Positions 17,104 through 27,810 are shown, numbered from the stretch's first letter. The stretch: DNA of 64,000 nucleotides from Paenibacillus terrigena DSM 21567 (GCF_000374845.1 NZ_KB895412.1:124001-188000), one strand, 5' to 3'. The notes: a model not told the origin generated them from the letters alone. A program made the numbers and translations.

Positions 17104-20100
17104 TTACTTGTAAATCTTGTTCAAGATGCGGTACATGAATACAGCGACTTCCGCTCTCGTGGCGTTTCCTTCGGGGTTCAGCGCCTGACCGTCGCCTTGA
17201 ATCAGACCTTCCTTAATCATTCCGGCCAGACTGTCCGCCGCATAAGCAGCGACCTTCGTATGATCCGCGAAACCGGTTAACGTCTCAGCGCTTGCGGTCA
17301 TTTTCAAGTTTCTGGCCGTATTCAACGCTCTAGCCGTGATCGTAAACATATCCTGGCGGGAGATTTTTTCTTTTGGATTAAAGATCCCGTCGCCGGTTCC
17401 TTCGATGATGTTCAATGCCTTGGCCGTGCCCAGTGCTTCGTAGTAGTAATCGTCGCTGTTCACGTCTTTGAAGCTACCGGTTACGTTAGCGCTCAGCTCA
17501 AGTGTTCGAACGAGCATGGCGACGAAATCCGCTCTTGTAATGTTCGATATCGGGGCGTACGTGCGCTCATCCATGCCCTGAATGACGCCGCGCGCCGCTA
17601 AAGCCTCGATCGACGGCCTAGCCCACGCATAATTCGCAATATCTGCAAAGGTCTTGTCGACAACCGCTACGGCATAGGTGCTGAAGTGCTTCACTTCAAA
17701 GCGCACCGTTCCTGTGGCTGGATCGTAGATGCCGCTCGGAACCGGACGAACGCGGCCGACTGCATCGAGGTACTGGACGACAATGCTGCCCGGGTTCTCC
17801 AGTTCCTTCGCCGTCGGCTTATACGGAATCGCAACCCGAACGACCGTGTCCGGATTGTTCCACACGCGGCGCGTTCCTTTTTCCATGACCTCCAACTGGA
17901 TAATCGGACGACTGCCGATATCTTTTCGGGCGTTAGTGTTTAGTGAAGTCGGGTCGGCCTTGCTAATGATGAGACTCACGAAGTCGGTATCCGATACGTT
18001 CTTATCCTTCAGAAAATCCGAAGGTAAGGTGACGATGCCGATCGACGTCACGATCTCGATCTTATTGTCCGGCGTCGGCTTTGTTACCGACTTCTTAGGC
18101 AGCGACACTTCCACGTGATTCGCTGCTGATGCACCCTTCACTTCGACACGGACGACTTTAGCGCCGTCTGCGTCGGGCTTAGCATCCTTCTGCGCGCGCT
18201 CTAGGTCTTCCGCGCGAATCTCGACTTTGGCGGTTCCCGCAGCAACCTTTGCTTCTACGGAGATATGGCCTGGCGTTACCGTCGCCTTACCCGGCGTCAC
18301 AGCCGGAGGTAGCGTATTGGTAATGTCCGACGTTCTCGGCTTGTCAGGACGCGGGTTGGTGTCGTCCCGTTCTTTGACGATCAGCTCCAGCTGCGCGTAT
18401 TTGGTCGGATCCATCTGGCTCGTTGCGCGGATGAACACCGTTCCCGGGTTCAATGCGGTAACCAGACCTTTGTCGGTAACATTCGCAATTCCCTTCGGAC
18501 CTTCCACCGACCAGGTGACGTTTTTGTTTAGAACGTTCTCCGGCAGTATTTTGGCCGACAATTGCAGCGTATCTTCTACCTTGATCACCGCTCTCTCGCG
18601 ATCCAGCCAAACCTCGCTGACCGGTGGATTGGTCGGCTTATCTGCTTCTTCCACGGTGAGCTGGAAGTCCGCATATTTCGTCGCATCCGCTGCGCTCATC
18701 GCGCGGATCGTTCTCGTCCCTTGCGAGATGGCTTTCACCAGCCCATTCTCGGTGACGTCGGCCACTTGCTTCGATGCATCGCCGTATACCGACCAGATGA
18801 CGCTCTTGTTCGGCACATTCTCCGGAAGAACCATAGCGTTCAATTGCAGTTCTTGCCCGACTTTCAATGTTCCGCTCGATTGATCTAGCCGCACTTCATC
18901 CACGTGGATCTCTGGCATGCGATCTACCGTAATGACGCTGTCGGCGTATACATTGCTCCATACGCTCGTCGCCCGAACGACGGCGCTTCCTAAATGCTGG
19001 GCCGTCACTAAGCCGTCCGCTGCCACCTGAACAACATTGTCCTCAGATGAGCTGTATACGGACCAAGTTACGCCCTTGTTGCTGGCATTGGCCGGAAGTA
19101 CGATAGCGTTCAACTTCACGCTCTCATTCACAGCCAGATTGACGTTCGGTTGATCGATGACGACTGATTGTGCCGGAAATTTGACCAGTCTAAACTGATC
19201 GACCACGCGGTCGTTGATGGTCTTCACGACGAATTTCATCTCGTCCCCGTCGATCTCGGCAGCGACGTACATCTGCACTTGCTCACCGTCGGTCACCTTC
19301 TGCCAATCTCTTGCCCATACTTGGTAGAACTTCGGACCGGACGAGCCGCCGACGATATAGGTCGTTCCTTCGCCATCGCCTACCGGTTTTTTGTCTTTCA
19401 TCGGATAAGTTCGTACATACACGTGATCGTGGCCATTCATGACAAGATCGACTTGGAACTCGTCAAAGATCGGTGTCCACGTGTTGCGGATATGCTCGGA
19501 ATCGTACATGCTGCCGAACGGTCCGCGGTGGAACGCGACGATCTTCCACTTCTTGTCGGTGGCGGCCAGATCTTTACGCATCCATTCCTTCTGTTGCTCG
19601 AAATCATATTCACTGTTCAGCACGATGAAATGAGCGTTCTTATAATCAAAGGAGAAGTTGCTCCCTTTAAGACTGTTGATCCCGTTCTGCGGGTGATTGA
19701 AATGAGCGAGGTAATCCTCGGTTTTGCGCGTCCCCGTCACTTCATGGTTACCGACGACAGGTACGATGGTCGTCTGCATCAGAATGCCTTGCGCGGCGTT
19801 AAACCACATGTTCCACTCGTTTTCCTTGAAGCCGTCCTCGACCAAATCGCCGCCCTGTACGACGAATTCCGTATCTGGATGATCCGTCATCGCTTTTTTC
19901 AGAATATCGCCCCACAGCTTGAAATCTGCTTCTTTCGTTGCCTGTGAATCCGCGAGGAAGATGAATTTGGTCTTCTCGCCGGTCGCAGCCGCCGTCTGGA
20001 ACGAGCCGTTCGTGCTGTAGTTGCCATGTCCGTCACCTACTCGGAACATATAGTGCGTTCCCGGCTCTAGGCCGCTTGCCACGGATTTATGAACCCGAAC

Positions 20101-23100
20101 GGTTCCTGTATCGGTCGTAGTGAACAAGTAACTGCTGCCGGTAAATCGTTGCACGTTCTGTGCATTGAAGTCCGTGAACTCCGATTTCTTCACGACTTCG
20201 ACCACCGTATCGGCCGTCGCCGGGTTCGTGTGCCAGGTGAAGGCTTTGGAGGTCGTCGTATCCGCGCCCATTGTCACGCTGACGTTGCTCGGTGTGGGGC
20301 TGCCTGCCAGCGGCGAGACTTTGAATTTCAGGATCGAGCTGTAGGCGTCGCCTCTCACCGCTTGGAGCTTGTATTCCTTCACTTCAGAGGTGAGTTTCTC
20401 CGTCATCAGCGTCCCTTGCGCGTTGGTCACCCCGATTTCGGAACCTGCAACGTCGATGACTTTCACGTCTTCGATCGGAGCGCCGTTCTCGCCAATGACT
20501 TTGAACGTGGTAGGCATCCCTTGCACGATGCCATGTTCATCCCAGCTTAGGTGCAGATGGTGCTTCACGACCGCTTCCACCGGCAAGCCGAAGAAGCCGA
20601 AGCTTGTATCGCCTTTGTCTCTGAACGTAATAGCCCCTGATTTAAACGAAAACTTGACCTTCTCCTCGGCATCTGGCTTAATCCGGTATTGAATCTGACC
20701 GAGCAGATCCTGGTCCGTTAAGCCTGCTGTATGGATGGTATTGAAGCTAAGCTTTACGCTGCCCGTAGCCGCATCGACCTTCGAGACGAGTTGGTTCTCC
20801 GACAACTTACTGCCCTTTAATACGTTCAATCCGTCAACCTTCGCCGGATCGAAGCTGAATTCCATCGTGCTGCCTTGAATATCCGCTGCCTTCAGCGCTT
20901 TAATATCCACGGTGTACGTATTTCCAACGTAGACGGTTGTCGGGGCCTCGTAGACGATCTTCGATGAGCCGGTATTGACCGTAAAGGTCCATTCCTTCTC
21001 CGTCACGTTGCCAGACATGTCTCGGATCTTAATCTTGGCGAGGTGAACCCCGTCAGCTAGAGGTACGTTCGGCGTGTAGTGAATTTGACCTTTCGGTGGA
21101 TACAGCGCATGCTGCACCAAGACACCGTCGACATAGAAGCGGATTTTGTCCGGATCGATCAGCGTCGTTCCCGGATGGGTCACAGGATCGTACCCGAAGT
21201 CTTCGCCGATGGCTTCAATTTTCGGTGTATTCGTTGTAATCGTGCTGCCTTCCGCAGGTTTGAAATCTTTCAGGATCGGCGGATCCATATCGTCGTTGGT
21301 AGGTCCGTATACCGCCCGGATCTGGTCGATGTAGAGGACGCCTGCCGTCTTATTGTCATTCTTCGTCTCCATGTAGCGTACAGGCTGATCCATGCGCAGT
21401 GGAAGCGGTCTCCCCTTCGGCACATCGGCCTCCAGGTACCGCCAGCCCGTAAAATCGACGCCCACCGATTCATTTACGTAATCAATACCGACGGCCGCAC
21501 CGTTGCCGTCGCGGATTTGTCCGCGCAGCCAGTGCTTCTTCCCGTCGCCGTATACCCAGAGACCGATTTTCTCCGGATAGCCGGGAATTTTAATATTGCT
21601 CTCCAGATCATTTGCAGCGATATAGGCACCGGACGTCCCGATCGTCTCGGTGAAATCGTACTCTAGTTTCGCCGATTTATTGCCTAACCGGACGAAATCC
21701 TCATCCGTCTCTTCGCTAAGCTTCACGCTCTTGTATCGCGCGCCGGATTCGATCTGATACTTGCCCGTGCCGTTCTCGAAATCCTCCAGCACCACCGGTG
21801 GAAGCCCGACCTTGACGTCCATCGACGTCACAATGTTGTTGTATGTCACAATAATTTTGCCGCTCTGCTCCGTATCGTTCGTTGCGGTAAAGACGCCGTT
21901 CTTATCAATGCTTCCGATCTTCTCATCATCGACTTTCCATTCGAACATGTTGTTTTGCGCTTGAATGAGCTGCCCGTTACGGAGCGCACTGACGGATAAC
22001 GTGAATTTCTCGCCTGAGGTGAAGGTTTTCACGGCGTCAGTGAATTTTAGCTCGGTTAATTCATCCACGACTTCCACCTGCCCTGTGCCGTTCAATCCGC
22101 CTGCGGTCGCCGTAATTTCGGCTGTTCCCGCAAGGTTGGCGGCCGTAAATGTCCCTGCGTTATCGATCGTTCCGACGGGCGACCCAAGGCGCCATGCCGG
22201 CGTTCCGGCGAGCGAAGCGGGATGACCGTTCGCATCTACCGCGGCTGCTTTGAACGTAACGGATGAGCCGACCAGCACGCGCTCCAAGTTCGGCTGTACG
22301 ACCAGCTTGGATGCGGCGCCTTCCGGCGCTTTGTTCACGAGCAGCAGCCCGTTCGCCGTCTTACGCTCCGAACCGTCCGATGGCAGGTTCAGAATCCGGC
22401 GCTTCGTATCGCCGGGCAGCTTCGCCACGAACGTCGCGGAGCCGCCGCCATCAAGGCACAGTGCATTCACAGCGCCCATATCCTTCATGATCTTGCCCAG
22501 ATCGTCGTAGGACACGCCTTCGCTGAAGCCCGGCGCCCGGCCGTCGATTTCGACCATGATGATCGAACCGTCGGCTTTGGTGCCGATCCCGACGCGCGGA
22601 TACAAGGCCTTGTCTTCGTGGGTTTGGGCTACACCGTCCTTCACCAGCATGAAGACGCCGCCCATCGCCATCTTCACGTCTTTCCATTCATCTTCCAGCT
22701 CGAAGCTGGCCGTAACCTCATCGCCAATGTTCAGCCCTGCCAGCTCGGCCCGGTATTTGCCCGATGCAGACAACACGACTTGACCAGCCTTCAGAGGTGT
22801 ATTTCCTTTACCCTTATGTATCCCAGCCACTTTGAGCTTCAAGTTCTTGCCGCTCTTCACTTCACCTTCCAGCACGTCGAGCACAACTTCGTCGCCGAGA
22901 TCGTTCGTCATCGTCGAGGTATGGAATGAAGAGGTATATAGTATGAGTTCTTCGATATTCGTATCTCGCATCCGATTGATGTGAGAGATCGATACCGTCT
23001 TGCCCCCGATCGTAAGCGTACGGTTCAGATCCGGGCTCAAGCCGTAAATGGTCGTGCCGTCATTCTTCAGGCCGAAGGCAAGCCAACTCCATTTCTCCGG

Positions 23101-23523
23101 CGGACTGGTCAGAATCTCGCCGTCCCCCATGAACAATCCAAGTGGAACACCGGTCGCCATGTCGTAAAAGTCTCCGTTAATGGCCGCAATGACCCGGTTC
23201 CCAGGTGCGTCGGCGTCATCGGCCATTTTCGTGACGCCCTGCATCCCGTAGACTTTGCCGTTTGTTTTGCCCGGCTGGAGGTCTAGCATCTTATTCTTCG
23301 GATCGAATTCGACAGAATGGATTTTCTCCAAGCCTTGCGGTAGCTTCATCTCCTGCCAGGTGTACTTCGCACCCGGACTGAGCTCCATCTGGCGTGAATC
23401 GAGAACTTGCCCGAATGCCGCCTGGGGACTGTCCGCCGCTAGCGCTTGTCCCAAAGGAGAGACCAAAGAGAACATGATAATAAGGTTGAGACATATTGCG
23501 ATGCTGCGTGTCTTTCGTTTCAT
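17104..23523 (-). CDS. Secreted SLH-anchored phosphodiester glycosidase / metallophosphoesterase multidomain protein
   Basis: 2139 residues, about 6.4 kb. Order seen: signal peptide (1-30, ending near ALAADS); a NAGPA-type phosphodiester glycosidase domain around 90-395 with AAINGDFYDM and LCLDGGGSATFV; Big2-like Ig domains; a carbohydrate-binding-like beta domain around 575-760; a cohesin-like segment around 855-990; a purple-acid-phosphatase-like N-domain; a calcineurin-type phosphoesterase at about 1184-1393 with FLADSQ, GGDLVEDG, GNHEVTG and GHDHVYVRT metal-ligand motifs; three further Big2 domains; then three SLH motifs (about 1955-2139). It should sit on the cell surface, bound to secondary wall polymers. 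AAGGAGG precedes the start. The pairing of a sugar-phosphodiester hydrolase with a phosphatase suggests recovery of sugar and phosphate from phosphorylated glycans. Confidence 0.88.
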   Translation of the reverse strand: MKRKTRSIAICLNLIIMFSLVSPLGQALAADSPQAAFGQVLDSRQMELSPGAKYTWQEMKLPQGLEKIHSVEFDPKNKMLDLQPGKTNGKVYGMQGVTKMADDADAPGNRVIAAINGDFYDMATGVPLGLFMGDGEILTSPPEKWSWLAFGLKNDGTTIYGLSPDLNRTLTIGGKTVSISHINRMRDTNIEELILYTSSFHTSTMTNDLGDEVVLDVLEGEVKSGKNLKLKVAGIHKGKGNTPLKAGQVVLSASGKYRAELAGLNIGDEVTASFELEDEWKDVKMAMGGVFMLVKDGVAQTHEDKALYPRVGIGTKADGSIIMVEIDGRAPGFSEGVSYDDLGKIMKDMGAVNALCLDGGGSATFVAKLPGDTKRRILNLPSDGSERKTANGLLLVNKAPEGAASKLVVQPNLERVLVGSSVTFKAAAVDANGHPASLAGTPAWRLGSPVGTIDNAGTFTAANLAGTAEITATAGGLNGTGQVEVVDELTELKFTDAVKTFTSGEKFTLSVSALRNGQLIQAQNNMFEWKVDDEKIGSIDKNGVFTATNDTEQSGKIIVTYNNIVTSMDVKVGLPPVVLEDFENGTGKYQIESGARYKSVKLSEETDEDFVRLGNKSAKLEYDFTETIGTSGAYIAANDLESNIKIPGYPEKIGLWVYGDGKKHWLRGQIRDGNGAAVGIDYVNESVGVDFTGWRYLEADVPKGRPLPLRMDQPVRYMETKNDNKTAGVLYIDQIRAVYGPTNDDMDPPILKDFKPAEGSTITTNTPKIEAIGEDFGYDPVTHPGTTLIDPDKIRFYVDGVLVQHALYPPKGQIHYTPNVPLADGVHLAKIKIRDMSGNVTEKEWTFTVNTGSSKIVYEAPTTVYVGNTYTVDIKALKAADIQGSTMEFSFDPAKVDGLNVLKGSKLSENQLVSKVDAATGSVKLSFNTIHTAGLTDQDLLGQIQYRIKPDAEEKVKFSFKSGAITFRDKGDTSFGFFGLPVEAVVKHHLHLSWDEHGIVQGMPTTFKVIGENGAPIEDVKVIDVAGSEIGVTNAQGTLMTEKLTSEVKEYKLQAVRGDAYSSILKFKVSPLAGSPTPSNVSVTMGADTTTSKAFTWHTNPATADTVVEVVKKSEFTDFNAQNVQRFTGSSYLFTTTDTGTVRVHKSVASGLEPGTHYMFRVGDGHGNYSTNGSFQTAAATGEKTKFIFLADSQATKEADFKLWGDILKKAMTDHPDTEFVVQGGDLVEDGFKENEWNMWFNAAQGILMQTTIVPVVGNHEVTGTRKTEDYLAHFNHPQNGINSLKGSNFSFDYKNAHFIVLNSEYDFEQQKEWMRKDLAATDKKWKIVAFHRGPFGSMYDSEHIRNTWTPIFDEFQVDLVMNGHDHVYVRTYPMKDKKPVGDGEGTTYIVGGSSGPKFYQVWARDWQKVTDGEQVQMYVAAEIDGDEMKFVVKTINDRVVDQFRLVKFPAQSVVIDQPNVNLAVNESVKLNAIVLPANASNKGVTWSVYSSSEDNVVQVAADGLVTAQHLGSAVVRATSVWSNVYADSVITVDRMPEIHVDEVRLDQSSGTLKVGQELQLNAMVLPENVPNKSVIWSVYGDASKQVADVTENGLVKAISQGTRTIRAMSAADATKYADFQLTVEEADKPTNPPVSEVWLDRERAVIKVEDTLQLSAKILPENVLNKNVTWSVEGPKGIANVTDKGLVTALNPGTVFIRATSQMDPTKYAQLELIVKERDDTNPRPDKPRTSDITNTLPPAVTPGKATVTPGHISVEAKVAAGTAKVEIRAEDLERAQKDAKPDADGAKVVRVEVKGASAANHVEVSLPKKSVTKPTPDNKIEIVTSIGIVTLPSDFLKDKNVSDTDFVSLIISKADPTSLNTNARKDIGSRPIIQLEVMEKGTRRVWNNPDTVVRVAIPYKPTAKELENPGSIVVQYLDAVGRVRPVPSGIYDPATGTVRFEVKHFSTYAVAVVDKTFADIANYAWARPSIEALAARGVIQGMDERTYAPISNITRADFVAMLVRTLELSANVTGSFKDVNSDDYYYEALGTAKALNIIEGTGDGIFNPKEKISRQDMFTITARALNTARNLKMTASAETLTGFADHTKVAAYAADSLAGMIKEGLIQGDGQALNPEGNATRAEVAVFMYRILNKIYK

Positions 23524-23662
23524 CTCGTTTCTTTTCCTCCTTGCTAGATTCTAGTCGTCTAAATGACGTGTCCTAGTATAATATGCAAGGCTGGAAAAGT
23601 AATGAACCGTTCTTATTGTTTCTGAGCCGATTTTCTTCTTAACGAAATCTTTAAAAGCCAGC

Positions 23663-24667
23663 TCAAATTCCAAGGCTTCTCCGGTATTCCCCCGGCGTCA
23701 TATGTACATGCTGCTTGAATACTCTATTGAAATATTGCAGCGTGTCATACCCCACCTCGCCAGCTACTTCGTAAATCTTATGATTGGGCTGCAGCAGCAG
23801 CTCCTTGGCCTTCTCGATTCGGACGCGGTTCAAGTAATTGACGAACGAATAGCCGGTATATTTCTTGAACTGCACGCTGAAATAAGAGATGCTCATGCCG
23901 AAACGCTCGCTGACCTCAGCCAGCGTATGATCGCTCCGGTAGTTCTCCCGGATATAGTCGCAGGCCCGCTTTACGTTCAACTTCACGCTGCTATCGGCCG
24001 GCGAGGCAGACTGGGCGATCCAGAATTCGCATAGTCTCTGAAAATAAGCGACAGCCTCATCTTCGCCCTCCCATGAGAAAGGCTCGTCGAATTCAAGCCC
24101 GCGTTTCTTGAGAATGTAATGCCATTTGGCATAAAGCAGTCGGAACAGGCCCAGCCTCTCTCCCTGCTGGCCCCCCTCGAAGCTCTGCATGCTTCGGATC
24201 ATCTCCGCGTGCCTCTCAATGAACTCGCCCGGCTGAAGAAGATCCAGCCTCTCGAAAAACTGCTGCGCTTGCACGAACTCGCGATGCGCGCCGTGGAAAT
24301 ATACCACTCGCTCTTCCGCACGCCGCAGCGCCCGTCGCAGCTCTTCGCCCTTCACCGGCTTTTGCAAATAATCGATGGCGCCTGCTTGCATGGACTGCCG
24401 GACATAGTCGAAGCGCGTGCTGTCGCTCAGGATGATCGTTACTACGGGAATACGCTGTTCGTACACCTGTCTCACCAAGGCGAGTCCTTCAAGCCGGGGC
24501 AGCATAAGATCGGTCAGGAGAAGCGTGGGCCAGCCCTGCTCCATCAATCGTAAAGCTTCTTCCCGGTCACACGCCTCCCCGACGACGATATGCCCCATCC
24601 CTTGCACCATCTTTTTGATTGCCGCACGTTTATCCGCATGAGGCTCTACAATTTGTACATGAAGCAT
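23663..24667 (-). CDS. Response regulator with AraC-type DNA-binding domain (YesN-like)
   Basis: 334 residues. The receiver domain (1-118) holds the phosphoacceptor aspartate in TLLLTDLMLPRLEG near residue 54 and the conserved lysine in YLQKPVKGEELRR. The C-terminal 100 residues are an AraC/XylS double helix-turn-helix ending in YDTLQYFNRVFKQHVHMTPGEYRR. GGGAGG precedes the ATG. These regulators usually pair with a histidine kinase, but none is nearby, making this an orphan. It lies 139 bases upstream of the large SLH protein gene on the same strand, so control of that gene is likely, though not shown. Confidence 0.88.
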   Translation of the reverse strand: MLHVQIVEPHADKRAAIKKMVQGMGHIVVGEACDREEALRLMEQGWPTLLLTDLMLPRLEGLALVRQVYEQRIPVVTIILSDSTRFDYVRQSMQAGAIDYLQKPVKGEELRRALRRAEERVVYFHGAHREFVQAQQFFERLDLLQPGEFIERHAEMIRSMQSFEGGQQGERLGLFRLLYAKWHYILKKRGLEFDEPFSWEGEDEAVAYFQRLCEFWIAQSASPADSSVKLNVKRACDYIRENYRSDHTLAEVSERFGMSISYFSVQFKKYTGYSFVNYLNRVRIEKAKELLLQPNHKIYEVAGEVGYDTLQYFNRVFKQHVHMTPGEYRRSLGI

Positions 24668-24961
24668 CGCTGATGTCCTCCCTATCCTCCGAATTGGGTG
24701 TAGTCCGCTCGTTCGTATCTAACGTTTCTTCGGCTGAATGGTTCCGGGAAGTGAGCGCCTTTGCAAAACCTTTAAAAAGGAACAGTTGGATAAGTAGGCC
24801 TAAATCACGGATAAGGGAGTAGATTCTAGGAGATTCGCACGCAATTTGCGGATCTTTATGCGTATATTGGTTGAAATATCCATTATTCTATGAAATAATC
24901 ACTGGCGTGAAGAAAATCGGAAGTACAACGTCTCAATAAAAAATGGAGGAATCAAAGGCTG

Positions 24962-25810
24962 ATGAACATACCAGGGATCCGATATGAACACTTCAGTGAA
25001 AAAGACTATAATGCCGCCAGAGAATTATTAAGTTATGACGTCGACGCGAGTGAAGACATCCTTCGGGTGCTTGCTGAAGAACCGGAACTATTTATTACCG
25101 CGTTTATTGAGGATAAGCTTGTTGCACTGGCCCAAGTGAACGAGCCTGCATCTCAGACCTATTTAACGGTGTTCGTCGCTCCTCAGTTTCGTAGGCAAGG
25201 AATCGGTTCTGCCATGGTAAAGTATGCTGAAAACGAATTGCGAGCGGGCGGATCCCAAATCGTCAGGAGTTCCTTTCGTGCCGGTCATCAATCATCTCTT
25301 GCGTTTGCGCGCAAGCTCGGTTATGACGAATACTTTTCATCGGCTTATATGCAGCGAACCAGCGATCCCTTTCCCCTGGAGGAGCTTCCGGTGAGGCTGT
25401 ATACGGATGAAGACTATCTTCCCACGCAGTCGATGTATGCCACAGCTTTTCATGAAATGCGAGTCCGTGTTGGGTGCTTTCCTGATTCTGTGATTGCAGA
25501 GCCCAGTGAAAAAGGACGAAGAGCATGGATAGAGGATGCGGAAAACCGTTTTGTCTACGAAATAAATGGGGAAATCGTCGCTTATAGCCACCTTTGTGGT
25601 CATGAAATCAGCAGTATTTCCGTACGTACAGACTTTCAGGGGCAAGGGATCGGAAGAAAGTTCGTGATGTATTTATGCAACGAGATCTATCAGCGTGGCA
25701 GCGCAACCGTCGACCTTTGGTGTGTCATCGGGAATGATGCCAGAAATCTGTATGACAGCCTTGGATTTAAGGAAAAGTATGTTAAGGAATTTATGCGGAA
25801 AACGCTCTGA
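24962..25810 (+). CDS. Double GNAT acetyltransferase
   Basis: 282 residues with two GNAT folds. The first has TVFVAPQFRRQGIGSAMVKY at about 74-93, the acetyl-CoA pyrophosphate-binding A motif; the second has the weaker VRTDFQGQGIGRKFVMYLC near 222-240, followed by NDARNLYDSLGF, a typical ending. GGAGG lies upstream of the ATG. The acceptor amine (antibiotic, amino acid or protein) cannot be told. It lies upstream of an amino acid permease gene but with a long gap, so they are probably separate units. Confidence 0.85.
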   Translation: MNIPGIRYEHFSEKDYNAARELLSYDVDASEDILRVLAEEPELFITAFIEDKLVALAQVNEPASQTYLTVFVAPQFRRQGIGSAMVKYAENELRAGGSQIVRSSFRAGHQSSLAFARKLGYDEYFSSAYMQRTSDPFPLEELPVRLYTDEDYLPTQSMYATAFHEMRVRVGCFPDSVIAEPSEKGRRAWIEDAENRFVYEINGEIVAYSHLCGHEISSISVRTDFQGQGIGRKFVMYLCNEIYQRGSATVDLWCVIGNDARNLYDSLGFKEKYVKEFMRKTL

Positions 25811-26093
25811 TCGTGATTTATCGGGGAGTTGCACCCCCTGAGCCGAACAATCCTTGATCCTCTCCCATTGTGCACAATTTACCAAATGAACATAAATTGT
25901 TTTCATAAGGAAAAGATACTACAATATAATTGATCAGTGGAGTAACGTAGCTTAGACGAATTCATTAAGATAGGTCATTAATGACTTTAGACAGCGCTTA
26001 CAAAATAAAACTAACGTCTACTTCGTCATTGTAAGATTTTGCAGCTTGTCCAAAATAACAGCTAAGAGAGTAGCAGAGGGAAGGGGAACTGCA

Positions 26094-27485
26094 ATGAAAG
26101 ACAATGAATTAAAGAGGGGTCTCGAAGCGCGTCATATTCAGATGATTGCTTTGGGCGGCACAATCGGTGTCGGGTTATTTATGGGCTCTGCAAGCACGAT
26201 CAAATGGACAGGTCCATCGGTAATGCTTGCGTATGCCATTGTAGGGATTTTTATATTTTTCATCATGCGCGCAATGGGGGAAATGCAGTACGTAGAACCG
26301 AGCACAGGGTCATTTGCGACCTTTGGTCATAAGTACATTCATCCTTTGGCAGGGTATACGACGGCTTGGAGCAACTGGTTCCAATGGGTTATTGTCGGGA
26401 TGGCGGAGATTATTGCCGTTGGGACATATATGAAGTACTGGTTTCCGGATTTGCCTGCTTGGATACCAGGTATCATCGCAATGGTGATTCTTGGTGCAGC
26501 CAACCTATTCTCTGTGAAATCATTTGGTGAATTTGAGTTTTGGTTTGCGATGATTAAAATTGTAACCATCGTATTGATGATTATTGCAGGGTTTGGTCTG
26601 ATTTTCTTCGGGATTGGCAACGGCGGGAATGCGATCGGATTTTCTAACCTGTGGAAGCATGGGGGCTTTTTTACCGGTGGATGGTCGGGCTTTTTCTTCG
26701 CGCTCTCGCTGGTGATTGGGGCTTATCAAGGTGTCGAACTGATCGGGATTACAGCAGGTGAGGCGAAAAACCCTCAGAAAACGTTAATGAGCGCGACGCA
26801 AAGTATTATTTGGCGGATTTTGATCTTCTATATTGGCGCGATTTTTGTGATTGTAACGGTCTACCCATGGAATCAATTGCAAGCCATCGGCAGCCCGTTC
26901 GTTGCAACGTTTGCGAAAATCGGCATCACTGCAGCTGCGGGGATCATCAACTTTGTCGTCATCACCTCTGCCATGTCAGGTTGTAATAGCGGGATTTATA
27001 GCGCAGGACGCATGCTTTATACATTAGGAGTCAATGGGCAGGCACCGAAAATATTTACGAAACTGTCCCATAACGGCGTGCCTCTATTGGGAACGATTGG
27101 CGTGCTCGTGGGCTTGGGCATTGGCGTGATCTTAAGCTATATTGCACCGGAAAATCTGTTTGTGCATGTGTACAGCGCCAGCGTACTTCCGGGTATGGTA
27201 CCGTGGTTTGTTATTCTAATCAGTCAAATCAAATTCAGAAAAATCAAGGGGGCTGCATTGGATCAACATCCGTTCAAAATGCCTTTCGCCCCAGTGTCAA
27301 ACTATGTGACCATTGCCTTTTTGCTTATGGTGCTGGTCGGGATGTGGATAAACGATGAGACACGCATCTCCCTGATTTCCGGCATTGTTTTCTTAAGTAT
27401 TGTTGTGATTAGTTATTACGTTTTCGGCGTTAGCAAGGCTGTTCCAATAAGTGATCAAACAAATCATGAAGATACGAACAGATGA
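26094..27485 (+). CDS. Amino acid permease (APC superfamily, AAT family)
   Basis: 463 residues from the ATG preceded by GAAGGGGAACTGCA; the frame continues upstream to a TTG without a good site. Twelve hydrophobic segments and the family start [28 protein letters not shown] identify an AAT-type proton-coupled permease like YbxG, GabP or AnsP. The substrate-binding region [19 protein letters not shown] is present. Such proteins import one or a few amino acids; which is unknown. It ends in a strong terminator. Confidence 0.88.
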   Translation: MKDNELKRGLEARHIQMIALGGTIGVGLFMGSASTIKWTGPSVMLAYAIVGIFIFFIMRAMGEMQYVEPSTGSFATFGHKYIHPLAGYTTAWSNWFQWVIVGMAEIIAVGTYMKYWFPDLPAWIPGIIAMVILGAANLFSVKSFGEFEFWFAMIKIVTIVLMIIAGFGLIFFGIGNGGNAIGFSNLWKHGGFFTGGWSGFFFALSLVIGAYQGVELIGITAGEAKNPQKTLMSATQSIIWRILIFYIGAIFVIVTVYPWNQLQAIGSPFVATFAKIGITAAAGIINFVVITSAMSGCNSGIYSAGRMLYTLGVNGQAPKIFTKLSHNGVPLLGTIGVLVGLGIGVILSYIAPENLFVHVYSASVLPGMVPWFVILISQIKFRKIKGAALDQHPFKMPFAPVSNYVTIAFLLMVLVGMWINDETRISLISGIVFLSIVVISYYVFGVSKAVPISDQTNHEDTNR

Positions 27486-27512
27486 ATTGGCAGACATCCA
27501 TTTGACTAAACC

Positions 27513-27556
27513 AAAAAACATCCCATTCTCCATAAAGAGGAATGGGATGTTTTTTA
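27513..27556 (+). terminator. Rho-independent terminator after the permease
   Basis: A 14-base perfect inverted repeat (AAAACATCCCATTC with GAATGGGATGTTTT) around an 11-base loop, followed by TTTTATTT. Confidence 0.9.
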
Positions 27557-27759
27557 TTTGAGATCGAACCTGTCGTTTCAGATGGTTACGGTTTAGGGTC
27601 GGCTAGTTAAGTATGATTCGTGTACTTCGCACCTGTCGCCTTCCTGGCTTTTCCAGTGTATCATGAATAGATAGGAGCCTTGCGTTGGTAAAAGGGCTTT
27701 ACATGACATTTTAGAAAAACACGTTAATAAAGCGGAAAGCAAGCTTCATATTCTTGTTG
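27557..27759. other. Intergenic stretch before the RNA-repair operon
   Basis: About 200 bases between the permease terminator and the leader hairpin. I see no gene here; the sequence has short A/T-rich parts around 27,700 that could hold the operon promoter, but no convincing -35/-10 pair was found by eye. Confidence 0.5.
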
Positions 27760-27810
27760 AATCGGCGATTTAATGTGTTCATTCCATGATCCGCCGATTA
27801 TTTTATTTGA
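27760..27810 (+). promoter_or_regulatory. Leader hairpin with T-rich tail upstream of the RNA-repair operon
   Basis: AATCGGCGAT pairs with ATCCGCCGATT (one bulged base) across a 19-base loop and is followed by ATTTTATTT. This looks like a terminator placed between promoter and ribosome binding site, so it could attenuate transcription. It could instead be the terminator of a small RNA upstream. Confidence 0.5.

Noticed and set aside
18000-22900. Several long open frames on the plus strand opposite the SLH protein gene
   Set aside because: They mirror the G+C-rich codon use of the real minus-strand gene; compositions are low in hydrophobic cores and have no motifs.
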